NCBI GenBank assembly: GCA_028679325.1
Contig: JAJRBS010000016.1
Location: 1-5,293, forward strand
Length of the DNA stretch: 5,293 nucleotides
Direction of reading: 5' to 3'
From: Methanoregulaceae archaeon
Lineage (GTDB): Archaea; Halobacteriota; Methanomicrobia; Methanomicrobiales; Methanospirillaceae
Below are positions 1 through 5,293 of this stretch, piece by piece. A model generated the notes under the pieces. It searched no databases, was not told where the DNA came from, and saw only the letters and a program-made list of their open reading frames with translations. Position numbers and translations under genes: made by a program. Within the stretch, counting starts at the first letter, position 1. The number at the start of each line of letters is the position of its first letter.

Positions 1-272
1 CCAATATCCGAGAGTGTCACATGGAAGCAGAATCACTCATAGGACGGGTCCTCGACGATCTTACCGGCTCGTCCTTCACCGGGATCCTCGATATCAGTCC
101 TCCGAACACCCCGGCACTCGGCGTGGAGGTCGACCCCCAGTACATGGGGATCGTTGCTCTCGGCGGCACAAACCCCATGGCCGCAATACGGGAGGCAGGG
201 ATCTCGGTGAATATCCAGGCCATCAAGGGGCTGCTCGAGATCGAAACGATGGCCGAGATCATGGATCTCTAA
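1..272 (+). CDS. nrpR: NrpR/DUF128-family nitrogen repressor, C-terminal end (5' end outside window)
   Basis: Reading frame 3 is open from the first complete codon at base 3 to a TAA at 270-272, giving 89 visible residues. The ATG at 21 is probably internal, because the frame is open upstream to the window edge and the visible part matches only the end of the family. The recognisable block is MGIVALGGTNPMAAIREAGI followed by a conserved hydrophobic tail ending EIMDL. This resembles the end of the DUF128 effector domain of NrpR, the euryarchaeal repressor of nitrogen-assimilation genes that is released from DNA by 2-oxoglutarate. The DNA-binding winged helix would lie upstream and cannot be seen. 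Other DUF128 proteins share this ending, so the call is a family assignment. It lies upstream of pgi on the same strand across a 98-base spacer and has no evident functional link to it. Confidence 0.75.
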   Translation, partial: NIRECHMEAESLIGRVLDDLTGSSFTGILDISPPNTPALGVEVDPQYMGIVALGGTNPMAAIREAGISVNIQAIKGLLEIETMAEIMDL

Positions 273-370
273 TCGGGAATCAGATACCCAAATTTTTCCC
301 CGTTCGTAAAGATGAATGTCCTGACCTGAACGGCAGGCTCTTATCTCCGTTTGGAGATACCCATGATCAG
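273..370 (+). promoter_or_regulatory. Spacer between nrpR and pgi with an AT-rich tract
   Basis: This 98-base spacer holds an AAATTTTT tract at 290-297, about 20 bases after the nrpR stop. The tract could be a U-run terminator for nrpR or a poor TATA-like element for pgi, with a start expected near 320. The sequence does not decide between these. The 3' part carries the hairpin listed separately. No GGAA-N6-TTCC operator of the known NrpR type is present. Confidence 0.3.
342..359 (+). promoter_or_regulatory. Perfect hairpin in pgi leader covering the likely ribosome binding site
   Basis: TATCTCC (342-348), a GTTT loop (349-352) and GGAGATA (353-359) form a perfect 7-bp stem with a 4-base loop. 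The 3' arm contains GGAG (353-356), the best Shine-Dalgarno-like match before the pgi ATG at 371. Its spacing of 14 bases is longer than usual. If the transcript starts upstream of the hairpin, folding would hide GGAG, so translational control is possible. A chance inverted repeat is not excluded. Confidence 0.4.
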
Positions 371-1066
371 ATGCACTTCTGGCCAGGGAATCTACCGGAT
401 CCCTCTGTCCGTTCAATAGAAGACCTTCGTCCGGTTCTCGCCGACCCGGACTGCCGGGCAACAGGACCCCTCTACGCCATGTACCGTGACCTGGCCCGGA
501 CCCCGGAGGAGCGCCGGTGGCTTGCAGGACATGCTCTCAGGTACGACATCACGGTCATTAGCCCCCGGGACCTCTGCGGCGAGAAAGCCAAGACCAAGGG
601 ACACCATCACCCTGCCAATGCGTCGGGGACCGGTTACCCCGAGATTTACCAGGTGATAGACGGATGCGCCCACTATCTTCTCCAGAGACGTGACCTCTCA
701 GACGCTGTCCTTGTCCAGGCCGGCGAGGGGGACCTTGTCCTCGTCCCGCCTTTCTACGGGCATGTGACCATCAACAACGGTCCGGTCGATCTGGTCATGG
801 CCAACCTGGTCTCATCCCGTTTCGAAAGCGAATACGGCGATTATGAATCGAGGCGAGGTGCCGCCTATTACGAGTTCTCCGATGGGGAGATCAGACCGAA
901 TCCCTGCTATGACCGGGTTCCGGTCCTCAGAAAAACCGATGCGGGAACGCTTCTAGAGACAGCAGGGTTCCCTGAAGGCCCCCTCTACGAGATGATCGGG
1001 AACGATATCCTTGAATTCCTGAACCGGCCGGAGAAATACCCTTCCCTCTTCAGCAGGTTCCCATAA
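371..1066 (+). CDS. pgi: Archaeal cupin-type glucose-6-phosphate isomerase
   Basis: The 231-residue protein belongs to the archaeal metal-dependent cupin PGI family, which interconverts glucose 6-phosphate and fructose 6-phosphate in the cytoplasm. In a methanogen it would serve gluconeogenesis and sugar-phosphate supply. It is unrelated to bacterial and eukaryotic PGI. The cupin core starts with KTKGHHHP (residues 74-81). H78, H80, E91 in YPEIYQV and H131 in PPFYGHVTIN match the three-His, one-Glu metal site of the family. The first-motif loop between H80 and E91 is longer than I recall for the Pyrococcus enzyme. The frame is open upstream to base 14, but those codons overlap nrpR in another frame and look non-coding. 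The ATG at 371 is the first in-frame start beyond nrpR and begins the family-like segment MHFWPGNLPDP. The 3' end overlaps the convergent nadE by 17 bases. Confidence 0.9.
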   Translation: MHFWPGNLPDPSVRSIEDLRPVLADPDCRATGPLYAMYRDLARTPEERRWLAGHALRYDITVISPRDLCGEKAKTKGHHHPANASGTGYPEIYQVIDGCAHYLLQRRDLSDAVLVQAGEGDLVLVPPFYGHVTINNGPVDLVMANLVSSRFESEYGDYESRRGAAYYEFSDGEIRPNPCYDRVPVLRKTDAGTLLETAGFPEGPLYEMIGNDILEFLNRPEKYPSLFSRFP

Positions 1067-1796
1067 GGTTCGGCGGAGGCAGTCTCTTGTGACTGTTTTT
1101 CTTCACCCGGGAGAGTATCTTCTCCTCGACCTCGTTTTCGCTCTTCCACCCGTTCTTCTCCAGTGAACGGAGGGCGGTATCAATCACAGGATACGGGAAA
1201 CCGATCTCGGCCTCATCACTCTGGCCCTCCCAGAGCCCGGCAGACGGGGTCTTCCTGATGATGGCCTCAGGGATACCCAGGCCCCGGGCAATGTCCCGGA
1301 CCTCGGTCTTGAAGAGGTGGAGGATCGGTTGCAGGTCGGCGGCATTATCTCCGTATTTCGTGGTATAGCCGAGGAGGTACTCGGTCCTGTTCGATGTACC
1401 GCAGACGAGTCTCCCCTCGCGGTTGGCATGATAATAAAGGACCACCATCCGCGTCCTGGCCATGAGGTTCCCCATGAGGCCTGGCGTCTCCACAAACCCG
1501 GGCATTCCCCGGTATGCATCAAGGATGGGGTCGATGGGTATGACCCGGTGTTCCATGCCGAGCGATCGGCAGAGCTCGGTCGCATCCCTGACCTCGTTGG
1601 GTTTTGTCACGGCGGTTGGCAGGGTCAGTCCCAGGACCCGGTCGTTGCCGATGGCCCGGCAGCAGAGCACTGATGACACCCCCGAATCGATCCCTCCCGA
1701 GACACCGATGACAATCTTCTCAAGCCCGCTCTGCCAGCAGGAGTACCGGATCATCTGTTCGATCCTGCCGAGAGCACAACCACACCCGTTCTCCAT
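1050..1796 (-). CDS. nadE: NH3-dependent NAD+ synthetase
   Basis: The 248-residue protein carries out the last step of NAD+ synthesis: deamido-NAD+ is adenylated with ATP and amidated with ammonia. The PP-loop SGGIDS lies at residues 33-38 in IVIGVSGGIDSG. LTLPT follows at 57-61, MGNLMARTRMV at 108-118, and the long family block from GTSNRTE to ADLQPI at 133-158 binds substrate and Mg-ATP. LFKTEVR (161-167) and a C-terminal HKR..PP are also typical. There is no glutaminase domain, so free ammonia is the expected nitrogen donor. The ATG at 1796 is chosen because GAGGT lies 8 bases upstream; an adjacent TTG at 1799 would add one residue. It is the last gene of the minus-strand operon, 13 bases after the K+ channel stop, and runs 17 bases into pgi from the opposite side. 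Confidence 0.95.
   Translation of the reverse strand: MENGCGCALGRIEQMIRYSCWQSGLEKIVIGVSGGIDSGVSSVLCCRAIGNDRVLGLTLPTAVTKPNEVRDATELCRSLGMEHRVIPIDPILDAYRGMPGFVETPGLMGNLMARTRMVVLYYHANREGRLVCGTSNRTEYLLGYTTKYGDNAADLQPILHLFKTEVRDIARGLGIPEAIIRKTPSAGLWEGQSDEAEIGFPYPVIDTALRSLEKNGWKSENEVEEKILSRVKKNSHKRLPPPNLMGTC
1094..1104 (+). terminator. Possible U-rich terminator for pgi
   Basis: The + strand reads TGTTTTTCTTC here, starting 28 bases after the pgi stop and inside the opposite-strand nadE. Euryarchaeal transcription often stops at short U-tracts without a hairpin. A pgi transcript ending here would overlap the nadE transcript by roughly 50 bases. The tract is short, so the call is weak. Confidence 0.25.
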
Positions 1797-1804
1797 CAAG
1801 AGCT

Positions 1805-1809
1805 ACCTC
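1805..1809 (-). promoter_or_regulatory. Ribosome binding site of nadE, next to the channel stop codon
   Basis: The minus strand reads TGAGAGGTAGCTCTTGATG. GAGGT follows the channel gene's TGA directly and sits 8 bases before the nadE ATG. The layout suggests termination-reinitiation within one polycistronic mRNA and supports the ATG at 1796 over the TTG at 1799. Confidence 0.65.
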
Positions 1810-3519
1810 TCATGCGAACTCGATTAATCTTTTGAGGCCGGAGGAATGCCCGATAGCGATAAGCCCGTCTCCAAAAGAGAGTTGGTATTCGCTGGAAGGC
1901 TTGACAATCGACCGCTCACGACATTCGACCCCGACAATAGTCACCCGGGCCTTCTTCTCCAGCCACCCCACAGTCTGGCCGTCGCTCGTTTTCACCCGCT
2001 TCCTTACGACTTTCTGACCGTCCGGCAGGTTCAGGATCACGTGAATGATATCGGAGAGGACGACCCCGCCGATCACCTGGCCGCCGATGGAAGGCAGGAG
2101 GGCAACGTAGTCGGCGCCCGCCCGGTAAAGTTTCGCGACGGACCCGGGTTCATTGGCCCGGGCGAGAATCCTGATGTCAGGATTCAGGTTCCGGGCGATG
2201 AGCGTGGTGAAGATGTTAAGGTCATCGTTGTTCAGGGCCACGATATAGAACCTGGCATCCTCGATACGGGCTTCCCGGAGCACCGATTCATCCTCGGCGT
2301 TCCCGATCACCTGGCTGACCCCGTATTTCTTCTTATCGATGGCAATACATTCGATACCGAGGTTCGTGAGTTCGTTATAGACCGAGAGGCCAACATCACC
2401 AAAACCCCCGATAAGGGCAATCTCCTTCCGCTCCTCGGGGGCCATGAATACCGCCCTCACCATCTCCTCTATCCGATTCACCGGGCCGATCAGGAAGAGC
2501 ATGGTCGTGGTATCGATCACCTCATCATCTGCTGGATAGAGCCTGAAATGGCCTCCCCGGGATATGAGTAAGGTAAAAAAACCAAATTTCCCGAACAGGT
2601 CGAGTTCCCGGAGGGTCTTTCCTGCGGCATACGAACCCCCAAGGATAGGGAGGTTGACTATCCGGAGTCTCGTCCCGGTCTCTGTGAGCAGGTCGGCCGG
2701 GACTCCGTCGCTGATAGTCTCCTCGATGATGGTATCGATGTGAGAGGTGAGTGTCGCGTGCCGGGCGAGGATCTTTCCGGTGACATGTTTTGCCGATAAA
2801 ACATATTCGGCGCCCGCATACCGGAGGTAGCGTTCAGAGGAGAGCTTGTCGACAACAGCGATTATCCTGCCGGTGACAAGACCGCGTATCCCGAGGACAA
2901 TCGCGGCTGATGTCCGTTCATCTTCGGTCAGGATGATGGTATGGGCGTGTTTCACCCCGGCATTCACCCAGACCTCGTTCTCGCCGTAATCTCCCCACAT
3001 GACAAAGGCATGGGCCACTGTCTCCCGGGCAGCCACCCGGGCCAGCCCCGGGTCTTCGACAACAATGAGGAGAGGGAGGCTTGAGATGGAAAGGCTCTCG
3101 ACCAGGGACTGTGTGAGTTTCCCATACCCGACAATGATCACGTGACCCTCGAGGTCATACGGCGGCCGCCGGGGCGGGTCGCTCCTGAAGAGGGAACTCA
3201 GTATCGGCACCAGGAAGAGGGGGATGATCATGAAGATCAGGATGATCCCGGTGATCATCATTACGATGGTGATGAAGAGGGTTATGTCATTCTGGAAGGG
3301 AGGAAGCTCTCCGTATCCGACGGTGGTAACGGTCTCGACCACAAAGAACAGCGATTGGGGCCAGGAGATGGATTTCTTCTCGAGTATAGGGTAAGCAACA
3401 TAGAAGACGGCGGTGAACAGGATGATCTGGAATGCGAAGAGCAGGAAGTAACTCGCGATCTTTATCCTTTCCGAGGACTTGATACGTCTCCAGAGTGCAC
3501 CCCTCCTCGGATCAGACAT
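1810..3519 (-). CDS. K+ channel: two TM helices, TVGYG pore and tandem RCK domains
   Basis: The 569-residue subunit has a short basic cytoplasmic N-terminus, TM1 (about 22-43) and a pore helix with selectivity filter TVGYG (66-70) in VVETVTTVGYGE. TM2 spans about 80-108, with a possible hinge glycine G91. RCK1 begins at HVIIVGYGKLT (127-136) with an acidic E155 after beta-2, and its TrkA-C-like lobe covers about 285-346. RCK2 begins at IALIGGFGDVG (367-377), a full GxGxxG Rossmann loop with D395 in IAIDKK, which favours NAD(H)-type binding; its C-lobe covers about 504-565. This is the architecture of tandem-RCK channels such as GsuK rather than the single-RCK MthK. Four subunits should form a ligand-gated K+ pore in the cell membrane. 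The ATG at 3519 is preferred to the upstream GTG at 3534 because GAGGT lies 5 bases before it. It overlaps the upstream gene by 8 bases. Which nucleotide gates it is not visible. Confidence 0.92.
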   Translation of the reverse strand: MSDPRRGALWRRIKSSERIKIASYFLLFAFQIILFTAVFYVAYPILEKKSISWPQSLFFVVETVTTVGYGELPPFQNDITLFITIVMMITGIILIFMIIPLFLVPILSSLFRSDPPRRPPYDLEGHVIIVGYGKLTQSLVESLSISSLPLLIVVEDPGLARVAARETVAHAFVMWGDYGENEVWVNAGVKHAHTIILTEDERTSAAIVLGIRGLVTGRIIAVVDKLSSERYLRYAGAEYVLSAKHVTGKILARHATLTSHIDTIIEETISDGVPADLLTETGTRLRIVNLPILGGSYAAGKTLRELDLFGKFGFFTLLISRGGHFRLYPADDEVIDTTTMLFLIGPVNRIEEMVRAVFMAPEERKEIALIGGFGDVGLSVYNELTNLGIECIAIDKKKYGVSQVIGNAEDESVLREARIEDARFYIVALNNDDLNIFTTLIARNLNPDIRILARANEPGSVAKLYRAGADYVALLPSIGGQVIGGVVLSDIIHVILNLPDGQKVVRKRVKTSDGQTVGWLEKKARVTIVGVECRERSIVKPSSEYQLSFGDGLIAIGHSSGLKRLIEFA

Positions 3520-4411
3520 CGGCCACCTCATCACGCATACGGCACGACCTGCAGGAACAGATCACGGGTTCGTCCCAGCCCGTGCACTGTCGGGAATCCC
3601 GGTCATGCGTCAAACCCGCCTCACCGAGGCCACCGAGACGATCACCAAGGTTCACGAGAGCATAGGGGGTAGACGGGTGGTTCCGGTCATACATAGCCAG
3701 GATGCTTCTGATATCGGCGCTGAGGCCGCCGGAAGCATGGGGGCACCTCCGGCACCTCCCCCCCTCTGCGTGGTAGGAGGCGTACAGGGCAACCTCCCGT
3801 TCCGGTATGTATATGAACGGCTTTATCCACGTGGCGGAACCTCCCCTGTGTTCCGGAGGGTGAATGATCCTTTCGGCTTTTCCTGTGAGAAAGGTGAGAA
3901 ACAGGCTGCGGGCCTCTTCATCGAGGTTTGACCCGATGGCGAGCCGGGTGACGCCCTCTTCCCGGGCTGTCCTCTCGATGCACAGTGCCCGGAGCGTGCT
4001 GCAGGAAGAACAGGCTTGGCGGGAATCTCCGTGGGAGGCCATATCGTCGAAGGTCAACCCGAACATCCCCCTGAAAGAGGAGGCCACATGCCGGACCCCC
4101 ATCTTTTCGGCGAAAGACCGGGCCAGGGAGGTGTCACTGTAGCTCCGGATCCCTTCATCGATGGAAATGGACAGGAGCTCCACATCCCGCCGTCTTCCCA
4201 TCACCTTTTGCAGGAAATAAAGAAGGGCGCTGCTATCCCTCTCCCCGCGGTGTACCACCCCGATCCGGTCACCGGACGACAGCCACCGGTGGACCCGGAT
4301 GGCACGCTTGGCTTTCGCGTCAAAATCAGCCTCGAAATGAGTTCTGCAGAGATGAAGCCCGGAATACCGCTGGTAGATCACAGCCGGGCGCCGGCATTTG
4401 CTGCAGATCAT
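3512..4411 (-). CDS. TtuA/Ncs6-like tRNA-thiolation-family protein with degenerate PP-loop
   Basis: The 299-residue protein has the overall plan of the TtuA/Ncs6 family, ATP-dependent [4Fe-4S] enzymes that 2-thiolate tRNA uridine. An N-terminal zinc site reads C3-xx-C6...C22-xx-H25. Candidate cluster cysteines are C134 and C137 in ACSSC, and C223 in RCPHA, with an extra C220. The family motif usually written GHNLDDEA appears as GSNLDEEA (160-167), and a segment like PGTKF appears as HPSTPY (245-250). The ATP-pyrophosphatase loop, normally SGGKDS, reads RGERDS (55-60), losing the Ser and the second Gly. The C-terminal zinc motif is also altered (C276, W279, C285, C287, C290). Length is normal and the frame is intact, so this is not a simple pseudogene. 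It may be a diverged paralog with another substrate or a regulatory role. It is first in the operon with the K+ channel and nadE. No strong ribosome binding site precedes the ATG. Confidence 0.75.
   Translation of the reverse strand: MICSKCRRPAVIYQRYSGLHLCRTHFEADFDAKAKRAIRVHRWLSSGDRIGVVHRGERDSSALLYFLQKVMGRRRDVELLSISIDEGIRSYSDTSLARSFAEKMGVRHVASSFRGMFGLTFDDMASHGDSRQACSSCSTLRALCIERTAREEGVTRLAIGSNLDEEARSLFLTFLTGKAERIIHPPEHRGGSATWIKPFIYIPEREVALYASYHAEGGRCRRCPHASGGLSADIRSILAMYDRNHPSTPYALVNLGDRLGGLGEAGLTHDRDSRQCTGWDEPVICSCRSCRMRDEVADV
3524..3529 (-). promoter_or_regulatory. Ribosome binding site of the K+ channel gene
   Basis: The minus strand reads ATGAGGTGGCCGATG. GAGGTG lies inside the end of the upstream PP-loop gene, and GAGGT is 5 bases from the ATG at 3519. 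This decides the start over the GTG at 3534, which would lie upstream of this site, and it indicates translational coupling across the 8-base overlap. Confidence 0.65.
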
Positions 4412-4466
4412 GGGTGGTAATCAGATCAACCTTTATTTCCCGGATAGATAAAATTGTGTAGATTAT
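4412..4466. promoter_or_regulatory. Compact divergent promoter region between the PP-loop gene and rio2
   Basis: Fifty-five AT-rich bases separate two divergent start codons and must hold both promoters unless these lie inside genes. TTTATTT at 4432-4438 is a possible TATA element for rio2, about 30 bases before its ATG, which fits a leaderless or nearly leaderless mRNA. On the minus strand, AATTTTATCT (4455-4446) could serve the operon. The minus strand also has AGGTTGATC (4432-4424), a weak ribosome binding site 12 bases from the ATG at 4411. The assignments are by spacing and composition only. Confidence 0.4.
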
Positions 4467-5293
4467 ATGGCAATTTCAGCGGACCAGATCCGGGGGCTCC
4501 ATAGTTACGAGGTACGGGCTCTCCTGGTCCTCGAACGCCTTATGCGACGTTACCAGTGGGTCCCGCTGGAATACATAAAAAAAGGCCTCGGCCTTTCGGA
4601 ATCAGAGGTGAATTACCGTCTTGGGCAGCTGATGGAAAAAGGGCTGGTGCGGTTCGATGCCGTTCCCTACGAGGGCTATTCACTTGTCTTCCAGGGCTAC
4701 GATGCCCTTGCCCTTCTGAGCCTCTCAAAAAGGGGGACGGTCAGGGCTCTCGGCAGCCTCATCGGCGAAGGGAAGGAGGCGGTTGTGTACGAAGCCCTCG
4801 GCATCTCGCAGCTGGCCCTGAAGTTCCACCATGTCGGGCAGCGTTCATTCCAGTCCGTCCGGATATCCCGTGAATACCTGCCCGAAGAAGGCCACTGCCC
4901 CTGGCTCATGGCTTCCCGTCTCTCCGCCGAACGGGAGCATGAAGCACTCAAACTCCTGCATCCCGGAGTCAGCGTGCCGCTGCCGGTCGATATCAACCGC
5001 CATACCGTGGTGATGGAATACATACCGGGTGCCACGCTCAACCGCTGTGTCCTTGAACGCCCTGTCGAGGTTTTCGACGAGATACTCGGAAATGTACGGA
5101 AAGCGTACCAGGCCGGGGCCATCCATGCCGATCTCTCCGAATATAATGTGATGCACGACAGCTGCCGGGTCTATATCATCGACTGGCCGCAGTGGGTGAG
5201 CACGGATCACCCGAACGCCGTCGATCTCCTTGCCCGGGATATCAAAAACATCACCCACTTCTTCAACCGGAGGTACAAACTCAAGGTATCTTC
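4467..5293 (+). CDS. rio2: Rio2-type atypical serine kinase (3' end outside window)
   Basis: The frame runs from ATG 4467 off the window edge, giving 275 complete residues. An N-terminal winged helix (about 7-85) precedes the kinase domain, which identifies Rio2 rather than Rio1. The nucleotide loop is GEGKEAVVY (100-108), the ATP-contacting lysine is probably K119 in LALKF, and ASRLSAEREHEALK (149-162) matches the family. VVMEYIPG (181-188) is the hinge. The catalytic loop is HADLSEYN (220-227) with D222 and N227, and the metal-binding aspartate is D239 in IIDWPQ. Rio2 ATPase/kinase acts in late 30S subunit maturation in the cytoplasm. An in-frame TAA at 4449 and no other start between fix the ATG. 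No ribosome binding site precedes it, so a leaderless mRNA is likely. Known archaeal Rio2 proteins are about this long, so few residues should be missing. Confidence 0.9.
   Translation, partial: MAISADQIRGLHSYEVRALLVLERLMRRYQWVPLEYIKKGLGLSESEVNYRLGQLMEKGLVRFDAVPYEGYSLVFQGYDALALLSLSKRGTVRALGSLIGEGKEAVVYEALGISQLALKFHHVGQRSFQSVRISREYLPEEGHCPWLMASRLSAEREHEALKLLHPGVSVPLPVDINRHTVVMEYIPGATLNRCVLERPVEVFDEILGNVRKAYQAGAIHADLSEYNVMHDSCRVYIIDWPQWVSTDHPNAVDLLARDIKNITHFFNRRYKLKVS

Noticed and set aside
14..370. N-terminal extension of pgi in the open frame upstream of 371
   Set aside because: It overlaps the nrpR coding region in another frame, is rich in Arg and Gly with no family similarity, and MHFWPGNLPDP at 371 looks like a normal PGI start.
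273..370. NrpR operator controlling nearby genes
   Set aside because: I looked for GGAA-N6-TTCC. GGAA at 276-279 and TTCC at 296-299 are too far apart to match.
33..461. Minus-strand open frame across nrpR and the pgi leader
   Set aside because: It is a shadow of two well-supported + strand genes in high-GC DNA, with no recognisable motif.
1846..2571. Long + strand open frame (241 codons) inside the K+ channel gene
   Set aside because: It is antisense to a clearly conserved channel. Its translation shows no domain and is the kind of long shadow expected from high-GC codon use.
3024..3056. Three CCCGGG palindromes within about 30 bases
   Set aside because: They come from GC-rich Pro, Gly, Ala and Arg codons in RCK1. 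The spacing is irregular and no further unit is repeated.
3140..3209. Internal start producing a soluble RCK-only form, as in MthK
   Set aside because: No Met codon lies between TM2 and RCK1. GTG codons exist there, but I see no convincing ribosome binding site before them.
3142..3672. + strand open frame across the channel and PP-loop gene junction
   Set aside because: Its translation is low-complexity, rich in Asp, Glu, Gly and Arg, and antisense to two real genes.

Overview
The window looks like chromosomal DNA from a methanogenic euryarchaeon, most likely of the Methanomicrobiales. The basis is the gene set: an NrpR-type nitrogen repressor, a cupin-type phosphoglucose isomerase, an archaeal winged-helix Rio2 kinase and a TtuA/Ncs6-family PP-loop protein. 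GGAGGT-like ribosome binding sites and moderately high GC agree with this. The order is inferred from gene content only; no marker gene is present. I see no mobile element, CRISPR array, tRNA or rRNA.

Layout. On the + strand, bases 1-272 hold the C-terminal end of an NrpR/DUF128 protein. A 98-base spacer with an AT-rich tract and a perfect hairpin follows. Then comes a complete cupin-type glucose-6-phosphate isomerase gene (371-1066). Its last 17 bases overlap the convergent nadE. On the - strand, three tightly packed genes read from 4411 down to 1050 and look like one operon: a TtuA/Ncs6-like protein with a strongly altered PP-loop, a two-transmembrane K+ channel with tandem RCK domains, and NH3-dependent NAD+ synthetase. 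Their junctions are an 8-base overlap and a 13-base gap, each with a ribosome binding site close to the downstream ATG. A 55-base AT-rich spacer separates this operon from a divergent Rio2-type kinase gene (4467 to the window end, unfinished).

How the genes fit together. The most interesting part is the minus-strand operon. It joins a channel with Rossmann-type, potentially nucleotide-gated RCK domains to the enzyme that makes NAD+. It also contains a second PP-loop-superfamily protein whose ATP-binding signature reads RGERDS where SGGxDS is expected, although its Fe-S and N-terminal zinc ligands are kept. The intact SGGIDS signature of nadE in the same operon is a useful contrast. A regulatory link between NAD status, K+ flux and this PP-loop protein is an inference from gene order. 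The flanking Rio2 and Ncs6-like genes both point to translation (30S maturation and tRNA thiolation), but the altered PP-loop makes ordinary thiolation activity doubtful.
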